NCBI GenBank assembly: GCA_039975855.1
Contig: JBDWGH010000004.1
Location: 434,001-498,000, forward strand
Reading direction: 5' to 3'
DNA: 64,000 nucleotides
From: Litorimonas sp039975855
GTDB lineage: Bacteria; Pseudomonadota; Alphaproteobacteria; Caulobacterales; Maricaulaceae
Each line of letters opens with the position of its first letter. The stretch's first letter is position 1. The notes below the pieces were generated by a model that did no database searches, was not told the origin of the DNA, and saw only the letters and a program-made list of their open reading frames with translations. Shown one piece after another: positions 17,764 to 26,304 of this stretch. The position numbers were made by a program, and so were the translations under genes.

Positions 17764-19341
17764 GTGCAGCCCACCGGATCCAGAGATGCGAGCTTTTCGC
17801 CCTATCATGATGAGGATCGTCTTTCCGACTTTCTAGATGATGATGCCCAACGCATTACGACGAATGCTGCAATTGTTTTTTTCGTACATGTCGGCCTAGC
17901 TCTTTCTCTCTCGGGGAGTTTCATAGTTCCGGACCTCAAACCTCCACCCCCACCAGAAGCCGTCACGGTCGAAATTGTGACATTTGAGCCTCAACCCGAA
18001 CCTGAGCCGGAACCCATCCTCATTGAGCCTACGCCTGCACCGCCGCCGCCTGCGCCGGTGCCAAAACCTCAGCCCAAACCGCAACCTCGGCCGCAACCCA
18101 CGCCTCCTCCACAGCCGGAACCAGAACCTGAGCCTGAACCGGTGTTCACCCCGCCACCGCCTCCTGAAATTCTGGCGCAGCCTGAAACGATAGAGCCAGA
18201 ACCTGAGCCCTTGCCTGAACCAGAGCCGGAACCGGAGCCTGAGCCTGAACTTGAACCAATTATTGAACTCTTTGACCCTCCGCCGGAGCCCGAGCCACTG
18301 CCGGAACCAACGCCAGAAATTGAGCCTGAGCCCGAACTTGAACCAATTGTGGAGATTTTTGAGCCGCTTCCAGAGCCAATCTTAGAGCCAGAACCTGAGC
18401 CAGAACCACCCGTCATCGAACCTGAACTTCCCCCGACGCCCGGCGTGATTGAGGCCGAGCCTTTGCCTGAGATGATTGAGCCAGAACCGCTTCCACCTGA
18501 AATTATTATAGAGCCTTTACCGGAAACCCTTCCTGACCCGACTCCAGAGCCGCCTGCAGAAATTGAACCCGAAGCTCTCCCAGAGCCAGATCTTGTTATT
18601 ACCGCTCCAACCGTTCTAGCGTCCCCCGACGCACCTGAAAGCCGCGAGGAGGAAATTCGGGCGGTTCCACAAGAGCAAAGCGATCCGTTCATGGATCTCA
18701 TCCTTCGAGATAGGAATTCCTCATTAAATGACCCTATCATTGCGCCGCCAAGTGGTGGCGGCAATGAAGGTCCGATCAGTCAAGGTGGTATCGGTGCAAC
18801 CCCGCCCGGCGGTGGCACGCCAATCGGACGGACGAACCCTGGCGCAGATGGATGGACACTTGCCCCGCAACGCCCAGGACCCGGAAAAGCCTATGAAGGC
18901 ATAAATTTAGATATACGCTGCCGCGAAGAAGGTCGTACTCATGCAGACTGTCCAGAGTATATAAAGAAATTCAGAGGACGCGACCGGACGGGGCGCGAAA
19001 GCTTTGACGGTATGGCCGGAACGGGAACGGACCGTGGGGATCGTATTTCAAGCTCACGGACGATACCTTCACGCAGTTCTTTAGGCCTCAACATTGGAGA
19101 TCCCTCGGTGAATAGCGGCGGCCCTTCGACAAATGCGCTGGATTTCCAAGATACGAATTTCGATCGGGAGTTTTTAAACACCCCGCTGAATAACGGCCCG
19201 CGCCCACCTGGCCTGATCGACAGGCTGACGCCATCAGGCCCAACAAATGTTGATACGGATTGGACTTTAAAAGCACCGCCTGCAGAAAACACGGAAGACG
19301 ATTCGCTAGACTGGGTCTTAGACAAACTCCCCGAGGAGTAA
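17764..19341 (+). CDS. Pro-Glu-rich TonB-like membrane protein without TonB domain
   Basis: The frame opens at 17686 (TTG directly against a GGGAG, poor spacing); the GTG at 17764 is preferred but unsure. About 525 residues. A cytoplasmic head is followed by one membrane segment (IVFFVHVGLALSLSGSFIV) and then by about 220 residues dominated by PEPEP repeats, interrupted by hydrophobic triplets such as IIELFDPP and IVEIFEPLP. This stiff periplasm-spanning design is that of TonB and TolA, but the C-terminal TonB beta-alpha-beta fold is not visible. Instead the end has a two-Cys segment (DIRCREEGRTHADCPEYIKK) and repeated short acidic tails (DWTL, DWVLDKLPEE). An envelope-spanning linker or structural role is inferred. 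Confidence 0.6.
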   Translation: MQPTGSRDASFSPYHDEDRLSDFLDDDAQRITTNAAIVFFVHVGLALSLSGSFIVPDLKPPPPPEAVTVEIVTFEPQPEPEPEPILIEPTPAPPPPAPVPKPQPKPQPRPQPTPPPQPEPEPEPEPVFTPPPPPEILAQPETIEPEPEPLPEPEPEPEPEPELEPIIELFDPPPEPEPLPEPTPEIEPEPELEPIVEIFEPLPEPILEPEPEPEPPVIEPELPPTPGVIEAEPLPEMIEPEPLPPEIIIEPLPETLPDPTPEPPAEIEPEALPEPDLVITAPTVLASPDAPESREEEIRAVPQEQSDPFMDLILRDRNSSLNDPIIAPPSGGGNEGPISQGGIGATPPGGGTPIGRTNPGADGWTLAPQRPGPGKAYEGINLDIRCREEGRTHADCPEYIKKFRGRDRTGRESFDGMAGTGTDRGDRISSSRTIPSRSSLGLNIGDPSVNSGGPSTNALDFQDTNFDREFLNTPLNNGPRPPGLIDRLTPSGPTNVDTDWTLKAPPAENTEDDSLDWVLDKLPEE

Positions 19342-19354
19342 GTCTTTCATTCGA

Positions 19355-19873
19355 TTATCCCGGTTCAACCATTTGCGACAGACCATCAGTCGCTCTCTTG
19401 AGAGCTTTTCTCGTCGCAGATTTCTGACGCATTGAGGCAATTCGGCTTAGATAAGGAAACCCGCCTAAATCCCGTTTGGCCTCGATCAAGAAATTTGTAC
19501 CCGACTCGGATTCACTAAGGGCCAATGAAATTGTCTGTTCTCCGAGAGGCCCAATCGTATTTACAACAACAAAGCGTCCTGGCTCGGCTTGGAATATTTC
19601 CAAAGACCCAAAGTTCTCTTCAGCGTGCCAAGCTGCGGTTTGACCGATCTCTACGTCGGCACCACCAAAGACCCACTCACTGTCAGGGCCGCCAACTCCG
19701 CTCCACTCTGGGTAGGAACGAAGATCAGAAATAATCTCGTAAACACTGAGAACATCACTGTCTAAAACAACACTCGCATCCACACGTTGTTGTGCAGGCA
19801 TAAAGGCGCCAACGAAGCAGATTGATATAAACACCAAAAGCGTAAGCGCGATGCTGCGGAATAACCATTTCAT
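19355..19873 (-). CDS. SRPBCC (polyketide-cyclase-like) family protein
   Basis: 172 residues. An N-terminal membrane anchor or signal (SIALTLLVFISICFVGAFMP) is followed by a START-like/SRPBCC domain: VVLDSDVLSVYEIISDLRSY, the conserved PEWSG, and a C-terminal helix (SATRKALKRATDGLSQMV). The fold makes a hydrophobic ligand pocket; the ligand is unknown. It is convergent with the Pro-Glu-rich gene and divergent from the FMN glutamate-synthase-like gene. Confidence 0.75.
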   Translation of the reverse strand: MKWLFRSIALTLLVFISICFVGAFMPAQQRVDASVVLDSDVLSVYEIISDLRSYPEWSGVGGPDSEWVFGGADVEIGQTAAWHAEENFGSLEIFQAEPGRFVVVNTIGPLGEQTISLALSESESGTNFLIEAKRDLGGFPYLSRIASMRQKSATRKALKRATDGLSQMVEPG

Positions 19874-19965
19874 AACTCCCCCTAACCCGTGAGAACACGG
19901 GATACCACGAAAAACGGATTGCAGCCCTGTGACAGGCCAGCCATAAACACGTCGGGAGATACTCT

Positions 19966-21501
19966 ATGTCTATTCATCTTATTTTTGCCGATTCTGATTC
20001 GTCCATGATGATGGAGTTCGGAGGGTTAGCCATGTCGGGACTGTCTCTCCTTGGGTCCTTATTTCTATTTATTGTAGGTCTTGGCGTGCTCGCTGCGATC
20101 ATCATGTTTATTATCGACATCACCCAAACGAAGTCGGCTGTGCGCCGAAATTATCCCGTTATCGGAAGGTTTCGAACGCTCTTTTCTCATCTGGGAGAAT
20201 TTTTCAGACAGTATTTTTTCGCTCAAGACCGGGAGGAAATGCCCTTCAATCGGACAGAACGCGAATGGGTCGATCATGTATGTGAAGACGGCAGCGACGT
20301 TGTACCCTTTGGCTCGACCAAAAACTTGGATGTAGGGACACCAATTTTCGCAAACGGTTTGTTCCCAAAATTAGAAGACGATATTCCGCCCAAGCCAGAT
20401 TTCATAATCGGACCGCAGACCCGCAAACCTTACATGCCCCAGTCCTTATTTAACATATCAGCCATGAGTTACGGCAGCCTCTCCAAACCAGCCGTTCAGG
20501 CTTTGTCGCGTGGCGCAGCTATGGCAAATTGCTTCATGAACACGGGTGAAGGCGGCGTCTCCCCGTACCATTTGGAAGGCGGATGCGATATTGTCTACCA
20601 ACTCGGCACGGCGAAATTCGGGGCACGGAACTCCGACGCGACCTTAAATGAAGACAAACTTCGAAAGGTTTGCGAAAACCCTCACATCCGAATGATGGAA
20701 ATTAAACTCTCCCAAGGCGCTAAACCTGGCAAGGGCGGCATTCTCCCTGGTAAAAAAGTGAACGCGGAAATTGCCGAAATTAGAGGTATTGAAGAAGGCA
20801 AAAGCGCGATCTCTCCAAACCGACATATAGACGCTGCAACTTCGGAAGAATTACTGGATCTCATTCATCAGGTCAGAGAAGTCTCAGGATTGCCTACGGG
20901 GATCAAACTTTGTGTTGGTCAAGTTCGCCCCATCATCGATTTCTTCCAATCCATTAAAGATAGGGGCATATCTTCAGCCCCCGATTATATTGCCGTTGAC
21001 GGCGGAGATGGCGGAACAGGTGCCGCCCCATTACCGTTGATTGATAATACAGGACTTACGGTCAGAGAGAGCCTGCCGTTGATCGATGATCTGTTGATGG
21101 AGTTTGGTCTTCGGGAGCGCGTTAAAATTATTGCGTCAGGCAAGTTAATTACGTCTGCTGATGTCGCTTGGGCGTTTTGCGCAGGCGCCGACATGGTCAA
21201 TAATGCTCGCGGATTTATGTTCGCACTCGGTTGTATCCAAGCTCTTAAATGCGACAAAAATACCTGCCCAACAGGGATCACCACGCATAACCCTCGCCTC
21301 CAAAAAGGCCTTGATCCGACCAATAAAGCGGTACGAGTCCATAACTATATTAAAAACATCATCAAAGAAGTTGAGATCATCGCCCATGCCTGCGGTGTAG
21401 ACGAGCCGCGTGAGCTGCAACGGGAACATTTGCTGATAGTGCAAGCGTCAGGCCGCTCAAAACCCTTCGATCAGGTTTGGGATCGATCTCGCTATCACTA
21501 G
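19966..21501 (+). CDS. FMN-binding glutamate synthase-like protein
   Basis: 511 residues with a GGGAGA ribosome-binding site. An N-terminal membrane helix (residues about 24-50, LSLLGSLFLFIVGLGVLAAI) precedes the GltB central-domain barrel: FNISAMSYGSLSKPAVQALS, NTGEGGVSPYH, IKLSQGAKPGKGGILPG, YIAVDGGDGGTGAAPLP. A Cys-rich KCDKNTCPTGI resembles the 3Fe-4S site of glutamate synthases. There is no amidotransferase domain, so it is not a full glutamate synthase. Stand-alone proteins of this type are common, with unproven substrates. It is convergent with lptB. Confidence 0.85.
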   Translation: MSIHLIFADSDSSMMMEFGGLAMSGLSLLGSLFLFIVGLGVLAAIIMFIIDITQTKSAVRRNYPVIGRFRTLFSHLGEFFRQYFFAQDREEMPFNRTEREWVDHVCEDGSDVVPFGSTKNLDVGTPIFANGLFPKLEDDIPPKPDFIIGPQTRKPYMPQSLFNISAMSYGSLSKPAVQALSRGAAMANCFMNTGEGGVSPYHLEGGCDIVYQLGTAKFGARNSDATLNEDKLRKVCENPHIRMMEIKLSQGAKPGKGGILPGKKVNAEIAEIRGIEEGKSAISPNRHIDAATSEELLDLIHQVREVSGLPTGIKLCVGQVRPIIDFFQSIKDRGISSAPDYIAVDGGDGGTGAAPLPLIDNTGLTVRESLPLIDDLLMEFGLRERVKIIASGKLITSADVAWAFCAGADMVNNARGFMFALGCIQALKCDKNTCPTGITTHNPRLQKGLDPTNKAVRVHNYIKNIIKEVEIIAHACGVDEPRELQREHLLIVQASGRSKPFDQVWDRSRYH

Positions 21502-21505
21502 AATT

Positions 21506-22273
21506 CTAAGCGTATTTTTCACCTAGATAGACGCGGCGGACATCCGGGTTAGCCCGGATTTCATCCGGCGTGCCTTCGAACAAGGCCTCGCCTTGGAATA
21601 AAATGGAAGCGCGATCGACAATATCCAGCGTTTCGCGAACCCTATGATCCGTAATCAGGATACCGATTCCACGCTTCTTGAGATAAAGAACGAGCTCTGA
21701 AATGTCCGCAATGGCAATCGGGTCAATTCCTGTGAACGGCTCATCCAGCAGAATGAAGCTTGGCCGACTCGCTAAAGCCCGCGCAATTTCGACGCGGCGA
21801 CGTTCTCCGCCTGACAATGCCAGCGCGGGAGATTTCCGGATATGTCCAATATTCAATTCATCCAGCAAAGCAGAAACATTATCATCCCATTTGCTACGGT
21901 CTTTCTCCGTCAGCTGAACAACTGCTTTGATATTCTCTTCTACCGTCAAACCTCGGAAGATTGATTGTTCCTGAGGGAGGTATCCGACGCCTAAACGCGC
22001 GCGTTGATACATAGGTAGTTTCGTGATGTCTTGACCATCCAAGGATATCGAGCCGCGATCTGCTTCAATCAAACCCATAATCATATAGAAGCTGGTCGTC
22101 TTACCTGCCCCGTTTGGCCCCATAAGCGCGACGACTTCGCCGCGCTGAACCGTCAACGTGATATCTTTAACAACGACACGGCCACGGTAAGCCTTACCAA
22201 TACTGTTCGCCGCCAAACCTGTCGCGGGCGGGGTAATAATTTTTGGCTTTGTCATCGGATTTGCGTCGGCCAT
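21506..22273 (-). CDS. lptB: LPS export ABC transporter ATP-binding protein
   Basis: 255 residues. Walker A is GPNGAGKTT, the signature LSGGERRRVEIARAL, Walker B FILLDEPF, and the H-loop DHRV. It powers lipopolysaccharide extraction from the inner membrane with LptF/LptG (not in the window) and LptC. Its start codon overlaps the lptA stop by one base (TAATG), showing translational coupling. Confidence 0.96.
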   Translation of the reverse strand: MADANPMTKPKIITPPATGLAANSIGKAYRGRVVVKDITLTVQRGEVVALMGPNGAGKTTSFYMIMGLIEADRGSISLDGQDITKLPMYQRARLGVGYLPQEQSIFRGLTVEENIKAVVQLTEKDRSKWDDNVSALLDELNIGHIRKSPALALSGGERRRVEIARALASRPSFILLDEPFTGIDPIAIADISELVLYLKKRGIGILITDHRVRETLDIVDRASILFQGEALFEGTPDEIRANPDVRRVYLGEKYA

Positions 22274-22803
22274 TAGTTTGTGCCTTGGGCCGTATCAGTT
22301 GATCGAATAAGAATGGAGACGCGTTCACCCTTCCCACATTTCCGGCCTTTGCATTTCCCGGCAACTTTGGCTTCCCGAGTTTGAAGATTATAATTCAGCC
22401 GTTTGCCTGTAACCACACTATCATCTTGCAAGAGCACAACATCTCCGGTGACCACAAAACTCTCGTCTGCACGGGTGTAAACACCTTTATCGCCGCGAAC
22501 TTCTTGTTCAGGTGTGATGTAATAGAAATTTCCGGTAGCGACCATGCGAGTGAATCCAGTTGTGGAGATCAAACCGCCATCATTGCCTTCTGTGTAGAAT
22601 TGCACCTTATCTGCCAATAGACGTACGTCGCCTTGCCGAACATCCGCTTGACCGATCAACGTAATGACGCCGTTCTCCGTAGACGCATCATCCGCGTTGA
22701 GGATCGTCGGCGCTGAGCTATCCGTTGAAAATTGCGCAAAGGCTACCGATGGAACGGCCAGCAATGCAGCAGAAACAAATAGGCTTGATAGAAACGGCTT
22801 CAT
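22273..22803 (-). CDS. lptA: LPS transport periplasmic protein LptA
   Basis: 176 residues from the ATG at 22801-22803 (MKPFLSSLFVSAALLAVPSV); longer frame starts overlap lptC. A signal peptide ends at AFA. The OstA beta-jellyroll domain covers LNADDASTENGVITLIGQAD to the end, with ATGNFYYI at residue 88 on. It closes with an unusual basic tail, CKGRKC (about residues 151-156). LptA forms the periplasmic bridge that carries LPS from LptC to LptD. The same tail motif and spacing recur in the neighbouring LptC. Confidence 0.93.
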   Translation of the reverse strand: MKPFLSSLFVSAALLAVPSVAFAQFSTDSSAPTILNADDASTENGVITLIGQADVRQGDVRLLADKVQFYTEGNDGGLISTTGFTRMVATGNFYYITPEQEVRGDKGVYTRADESFVVTGDVVLLQDDSVVTGKRLNYNLQTREAKVAGKCKGRKCGKGERVSILIRSTDTAQGTN

Positions 22804-22813
22804 TTGAAACATC

Positions 22814-23956
22814 CTAATTCTCGGCTCCGGGCAGAATAATTTGCGTCCGCCCGTTTCCATTACAATCGCGACCTTTGCAATCGCCCAAGAAACGGATTTT
22901 GCCCGTCTTAGTATTATACGTCATCTTCTCTGACCGCACGGTATTTCCGCCGGGTTGAATAACCACGACATCGCCCGTGACCGTCATAATGTTTTTATCT
23001 CGCTCGTAAACGCCTTTGGTTCCGCGAATATCATTCTCATCAGTTTTATAACGGAAATTTCCAGTCGCAACGATCAGACGTATGGCACCCAATTTAACGC
23101 TACCAGTGTCAGATTGACCGCTCTCGCGAATACGGAAAATATCCATTTGGTCAGAGGTAATTACCGCGCCGTCCTGCACCACTCGTACATTGTCCCGAAG
23201 ATCTGTTTTGTCGCCTTGATAAATTCCAGTTTCGGCCTTCACATCAATAGGTCCACCCCCGCCAAAACCAAATGTTGAATCCTCACTTCCAGCTTCGGCA
23301 TCGCTCTTCAAATCAGCAGTCATCCCATCTTTAAATATAAAGGTGCGATAATTGTCCTCGATGGCATAACTTTGACCCGTCACTGTCCCAAAGGCGCCAA
23401 GACAGGAAATAGCTTCGTCGCCTTCAATGCGTTTTTCGACGTTAAAAATTCGGGCATGGGTTGTATCACACGTATTCCCATCATCTGTTTCCAGGTAAAC
23501 ATCCGTTTGAAGATCTAGAATTTTGTCCATGTCATTGTAGGAGCCGGTCTTGGAGATAACGGTGCTCGTCTCCACACCCTCGTCACGAATAAATTCAAGG
23601 ATAGGGTTTGTTAAGAGAACCGTATTTCGGTCTGCCATGCGGCGTACTGCCGTATCCGCAATCAAATAAAATGGCAGGTTATCGCTTGTCCGCCCTGAAT
23701 ATCGGACATTGGACATCTTCACGCTCTCAGTGGGGTCGTTCACAAAATCCGGACCACCGCGATCAGATAGAAACTGCCAGATCAAAACACCAACAAGGGC
23801 CGCAGACAGCGCCATCAAAACATAACGCAAAGCTTTGATACGCTTTGTATGTGCTAAAGCCGCTTCTAGGGTGAGCGCTCGTTTAGGCTCCCATAACCCA
23901 AGATCCTCCGACACACGGCGGTCAGTGGTTGTCGATATGCTGGCAGTCGCGTTCAT
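22814..23956 (-). CDS. lptC: LptC with C-terminal LptA-like domain
   Basis: 380 residues, roughly twice a typical LptC (about 190). One membrane segment (YVLMALSAALVGVLIWQF) anchors the periplasmic part. Residues about 75-215 form the LptC beta-jellyroll (MSNVRYSGRTSDNLPFYLIA). From about residue 225 a second OstA-type domain follows, with ATGNFRYK (from residue 297) and a terminal CKGRDC (from residue 360). This half aligns clearly with the adjacent LptA: RG.KGVY, VTGDVV and CKGR.C occur in the same order, and ATGNF to CKGR spacing differs by one residue. An internal duplication of LptA into LptC is inferred. The gene is first of the lptC-lptA-lptB unit. Confidence 0.9.
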   Translation of the reverse strand: MNATASISTTTDRRVSEDLGLWEPKRALTLEAALAHTKRIKALRYVLMALSAALVGVLIWQFLSDRGGPDFVNDPTESVKMSNVRYSGRTSDNLPFYLIADTAVRRMADRNTVLLTNPILEFIRDEGVETSTVISKTGSYNDMDKILDLQTDVYLETDDGNTCDTTHARIFNVEKRIEGDEAISCLGAFGTVTGQSYAIEDNYRTFIFKDGMTADLKSDAEAGSEDSTFGFGGGGPIDVKAETGIYQGDKTDLRDNVRVVQDGAVITSDQMDIFRIRESGQSDTGSVKLGAIRLIVATGNFRYKTDENDIRGTKGVYERDKNIMTVTGDVVVIQPGGNTVRSEKMTYNTKTGKIRFLGDCKGRDCNGNGRTQIILPGAEN

Positions 23957-24046
23957 AATGCACTTGACCTATAGCGGGGCGTTTGCCTTGGCGCGACTGC
24001 TAAAACACACGTCTGAAGGTTTCGTAATGCACCCCGAAAATTCATT

Positions 24047-24676
24047 TTAATCGGCACGCCGCATACGATGAGAGAAAATATCAACATCGGCCCAACCTTG
24101 CAGATCGAGCTTTGCCCGTGTTGGAAGGAAATCGAAACATCCCTGCGCGATTTCCCAACGTCCTTCACGCATCAAACGTCCAGACAAAATTGTCTTCAGC
24201 TGGTGAAGGTAAAGCACATCAGACGCGGCGTAATTCAGCTGCGCTTCTGTCAATTCATCTGCCGCCCAATCAGAAGATTGTTGCTGTTTCGACAGATCAA
24301 CATTGATGAGCTCTTTCGTCAGGTCTTTCAGCCCATGACGGTCCGTATAGGTACGCACGAGTCCGGACGCAATTTTGGTACAGAAAACAGGTGCCACAAC
24401 GATATCAAGATCTCGCATCATCATTGCCACATCAAATCTGGCAAAATGAAAAATCTTGGTCACCGAGGGATCCGCCATCAGTTTTTTCAAATTCGGGGCA
24501 TCATAGCTATTGCGGTCCATCTGTACGATGTGGGCATCGCCATCGCCGGACGACAATTGCACAAGACAAAGCTTATCTCGAACAAGCGATAGACCTTGCG
24601 TTTCTGTATCCACAGCAACGGACGACCCGAATTCGATCCCGTCAGGCAAATCATTTTTATGCAGATGAACAGTCAT
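24047..24676 (-). CDS. rnd: ribonuclease D (3'-5' exonuclease domain)
   Basis: 209 residues, containing only the DEDD exonuclease domain and lacking the C-terminal HRDC domains of E. coli RNase D, as is common in Alphaproteobacteria. Exo I is in AVDTETQGL, Exo II in FHFARFDVAMM, and Exo III in YAASDVLYLHQL, giving all catalytic acids and the Tyr. It trims stable-RNA 3' ends. It lies 90 bp upstream of lptC and divergent from ada. Confidence 0.92.
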   Translation of the reverse strand: MTVHLHKNDLPDGIEFGSSVAVDTETQGLSLVRDKLCLVQLSSGDGDAHIVQMDRNSYDAPNLKKLMADPSVTKIFHFARFDVAMMMRDLDIVVAPVFCTKIASGLVRTYTDRHGLKDLTKELINVDLSKQQQSSDWAADELTEAQLNYAASDVLYLHQLKTILSGRLMREGRWEIAQGCFDFLPTRAKLDLQGWADVDIFSHRMRRAD

Positions 24677-24818
24677 AATGTCTCTTTCAGGGGCTGGCGT
24701 TCCGCATAGTCGGGACAGTTGCTCGTTTCAAGTTTTGCAGCGAGCCTTTTGCGAGCAAATATACTGTACTGCCTATTTTTCGGCGACGCGGACAATTTTG
24801 CACTGCTATAGAGCGCAT

Positions 24819-25868
24819 ATGGACCTTTTAACGCCGCCGCCCCACACGACAGATACTGAGCGCTATGCCGTCTTTGCTGATAAAGACATGCGTTATGACG
24901 GACATTTGTTTTTAGGAGTCACATCGACCGGTATATTTTGCCGACCCGGATGCCCTGCACGGCTTCCCAAGTTCGAGAATTGCAGCTTCCATAGCTCAGC
25001 CGCAGACGCGCTCAAATCTGGATTTCGCGCCTGCAAACGCTGTCACCCGACAGGTGGAGACACAGAACTGATTAAGACGTTGATCTCCCTCGTGGAGTCT
25101 GAGCCGGACATCAAGATTACAAATGCAATACTCCTTAAAAGAGATATCGATCCATCAACAGCGCGTCGTCAGTTCTTGGCGCGATTTGGAATGAGTTTTA
25201 CTGACTATGCTCGAGCGCGCCGACTAGCGCTCGCAGCGAAAACCTTGGCAAATGGAGGCAGTGTTTTGGATGCACAATTAGATGCGGGATTCGAGAGTGC
25301 GTCTGGATTTAGGAGCGCTTATGCAAAAGTCTTTGGCACAGCCCCAAAAAATACCTCAGTCAGTCCTCTTTACATTGATTGGTTAGAAACCTCGATGGGC
25401 CGCATGATTACTATCTCGGACGAAAATGCGCTTTATCTGTTGGAGTTCACAAATCGAAAAAATATGCGCCGTCAATTTGATCGTCTGCGAAAAGTTCAAA
25501 GCCGCGCGATCCTGCCCGGCCGAACCAAAATCACAGAACAAATAGAAGCTGAATTAGGCGCCTATTTTGCGGGAACTCTCTCCGACTTCGAAACACCTCT
25601 GGCGACTTCTGGGACCGATTTTCAACGACAAACATGGGCCGCATTGCAAACTATCCCACACGGGGAAACACGGTCTTATGCTCAGTTAGCCGAGATGATC
25701 GGAAAACCATCAGCCGTCCGCGCGGTTGCCTCTGCCAATGCCAATAACGGCCTAGCGCTTATCATTCCTTGTCACCGGGTTATCGCCAAAAATGGCGGAT
25801 TGGGAGGATATGCAGGCGGGTTAAGTCGCAAACGCCAATTACTAGATTTAGAGGCTAAAGAGGCGTGA
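24819..25868 (+). CDS. ada: Ada: methylphosphotriester/O6-methylguanine repair protein and activator
   Basis: 349 residues from the ATG at 24819 (MDLLTPPPHTTDTERYAVFA); the open frame extends back to 24678 but that part is not Ada-like. The N-terminal Ada domain has methyl-acceptor Cys41 and the Zn cysteines (IFCRPGCPAR, FRACKRC). An AraC-type helix-turn-helix follows (residues about 85-175, DPSTARRQFLARFGMSFTDY). The C-terminal MGMT domain has the acceptor Cys318 in IPCHRV. All residues for dual methyl repair and self-activation are present. Its 3' end overlaps the convergent gspM by 14 bp. Confidence 0.95.
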   Translation: MDLLTPPPHTTDTERYAVFADKDMRYDGHLFLGVTSTGIFCRPGCPARLPKFENCSFHSSAADALKSGFRACKRCHPTGGDTELIKTLISLVESEPDIKITNAILLKRDIDPSTARRQFLARFGMSFTDYARARRLALAAKTLANGGSVLDAQLDAGFESASGFRSAYAKVFGTAPKNTSVSPLYIDWLETSMGRMITISDENALYLLEFTNRKNMRRQFDRLRKVQSRAILPGRTKITEQIEAELGAYFAGTLSDFETPLATSGTDFQRQTWAALQTIPHGETRSYAQLAEMIGKPSAVRAVASANANNGLALIIPCHRVIAKNGGLGGYAGGLSRKRQLLDLEAKEA

Positions 25869-26304
25869 GTGTCAGCTGAGCATTTACCCCACCAGATGCG
25901 GCGGCCGTGATAAGAGCGGTATCAACATCAACGGCGTAATTTGTTACGAGGTCTTGTATAATGGCGTAAAACGCTGGTGTAGACGCATCCTCAACCCAAA
26001 GCGTCAGGCCCCCACCAGCTTGCGGTTGAACACGAGAGAGATCAACGCCGCGTTTTCGAGCTGTTTCAATCAAGGCCCCACGTGTAAACTCCGCACGGGC
26101 CCCGGTCGCTGTATTTGAATTTAACTTCGGCGCAGCCCGTAGCCAAAACTCCCTATCCGTCTGCGCAGCTTCCAAGGCAGTCGAACCATCAGGTCCCCTG
26201 TCTCTGCTCATCACAAACCATGCGGCAAAAACAATGAGCAAGCCGGCCAAAATTAGAAGCAAGACCCGCTCTCGCGGCTCACGGGATTTGAACCATGTCA
26301 TCAT
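25855..26304 (-). CDS. gspM: type II secretion system protein GspM
   Basis: 149 residues, one N-terminal membrane helix (VLLLILAGLLIVFAAWFVM) and a ferredoxin-like periplasmic domain. It is last in the gsp operon and overlaps gspL by four bases (ATGA). GspM stabilises GspL in the inner-membrane platform. Sequence similarity in this family is weak, so the call rests mainly on topology and position. Confidence 0.8.
   Translation of the reverse strand: MMTWFKSREPRERVLLLILAGLLIVFAAWFVMSRDRGPDGSTALEAAQTDREFWLRAAPKLNSNTATGARAEFTRGALIETARKRGVDLSRVQPQAGGGLTLWVEDASTPAFYAIIQDLVTNYAVDVDTALITAAASGGVNAQLTLTPL

Noticed and set aside
18069..18764. Long minus-strand ORF rich in Gly and Ser
   Set aside because: It is the exact antisense of the PEPEP repeat, and its composition is forced by the repeat. 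It has no signal, domain or ribosome-binding site.
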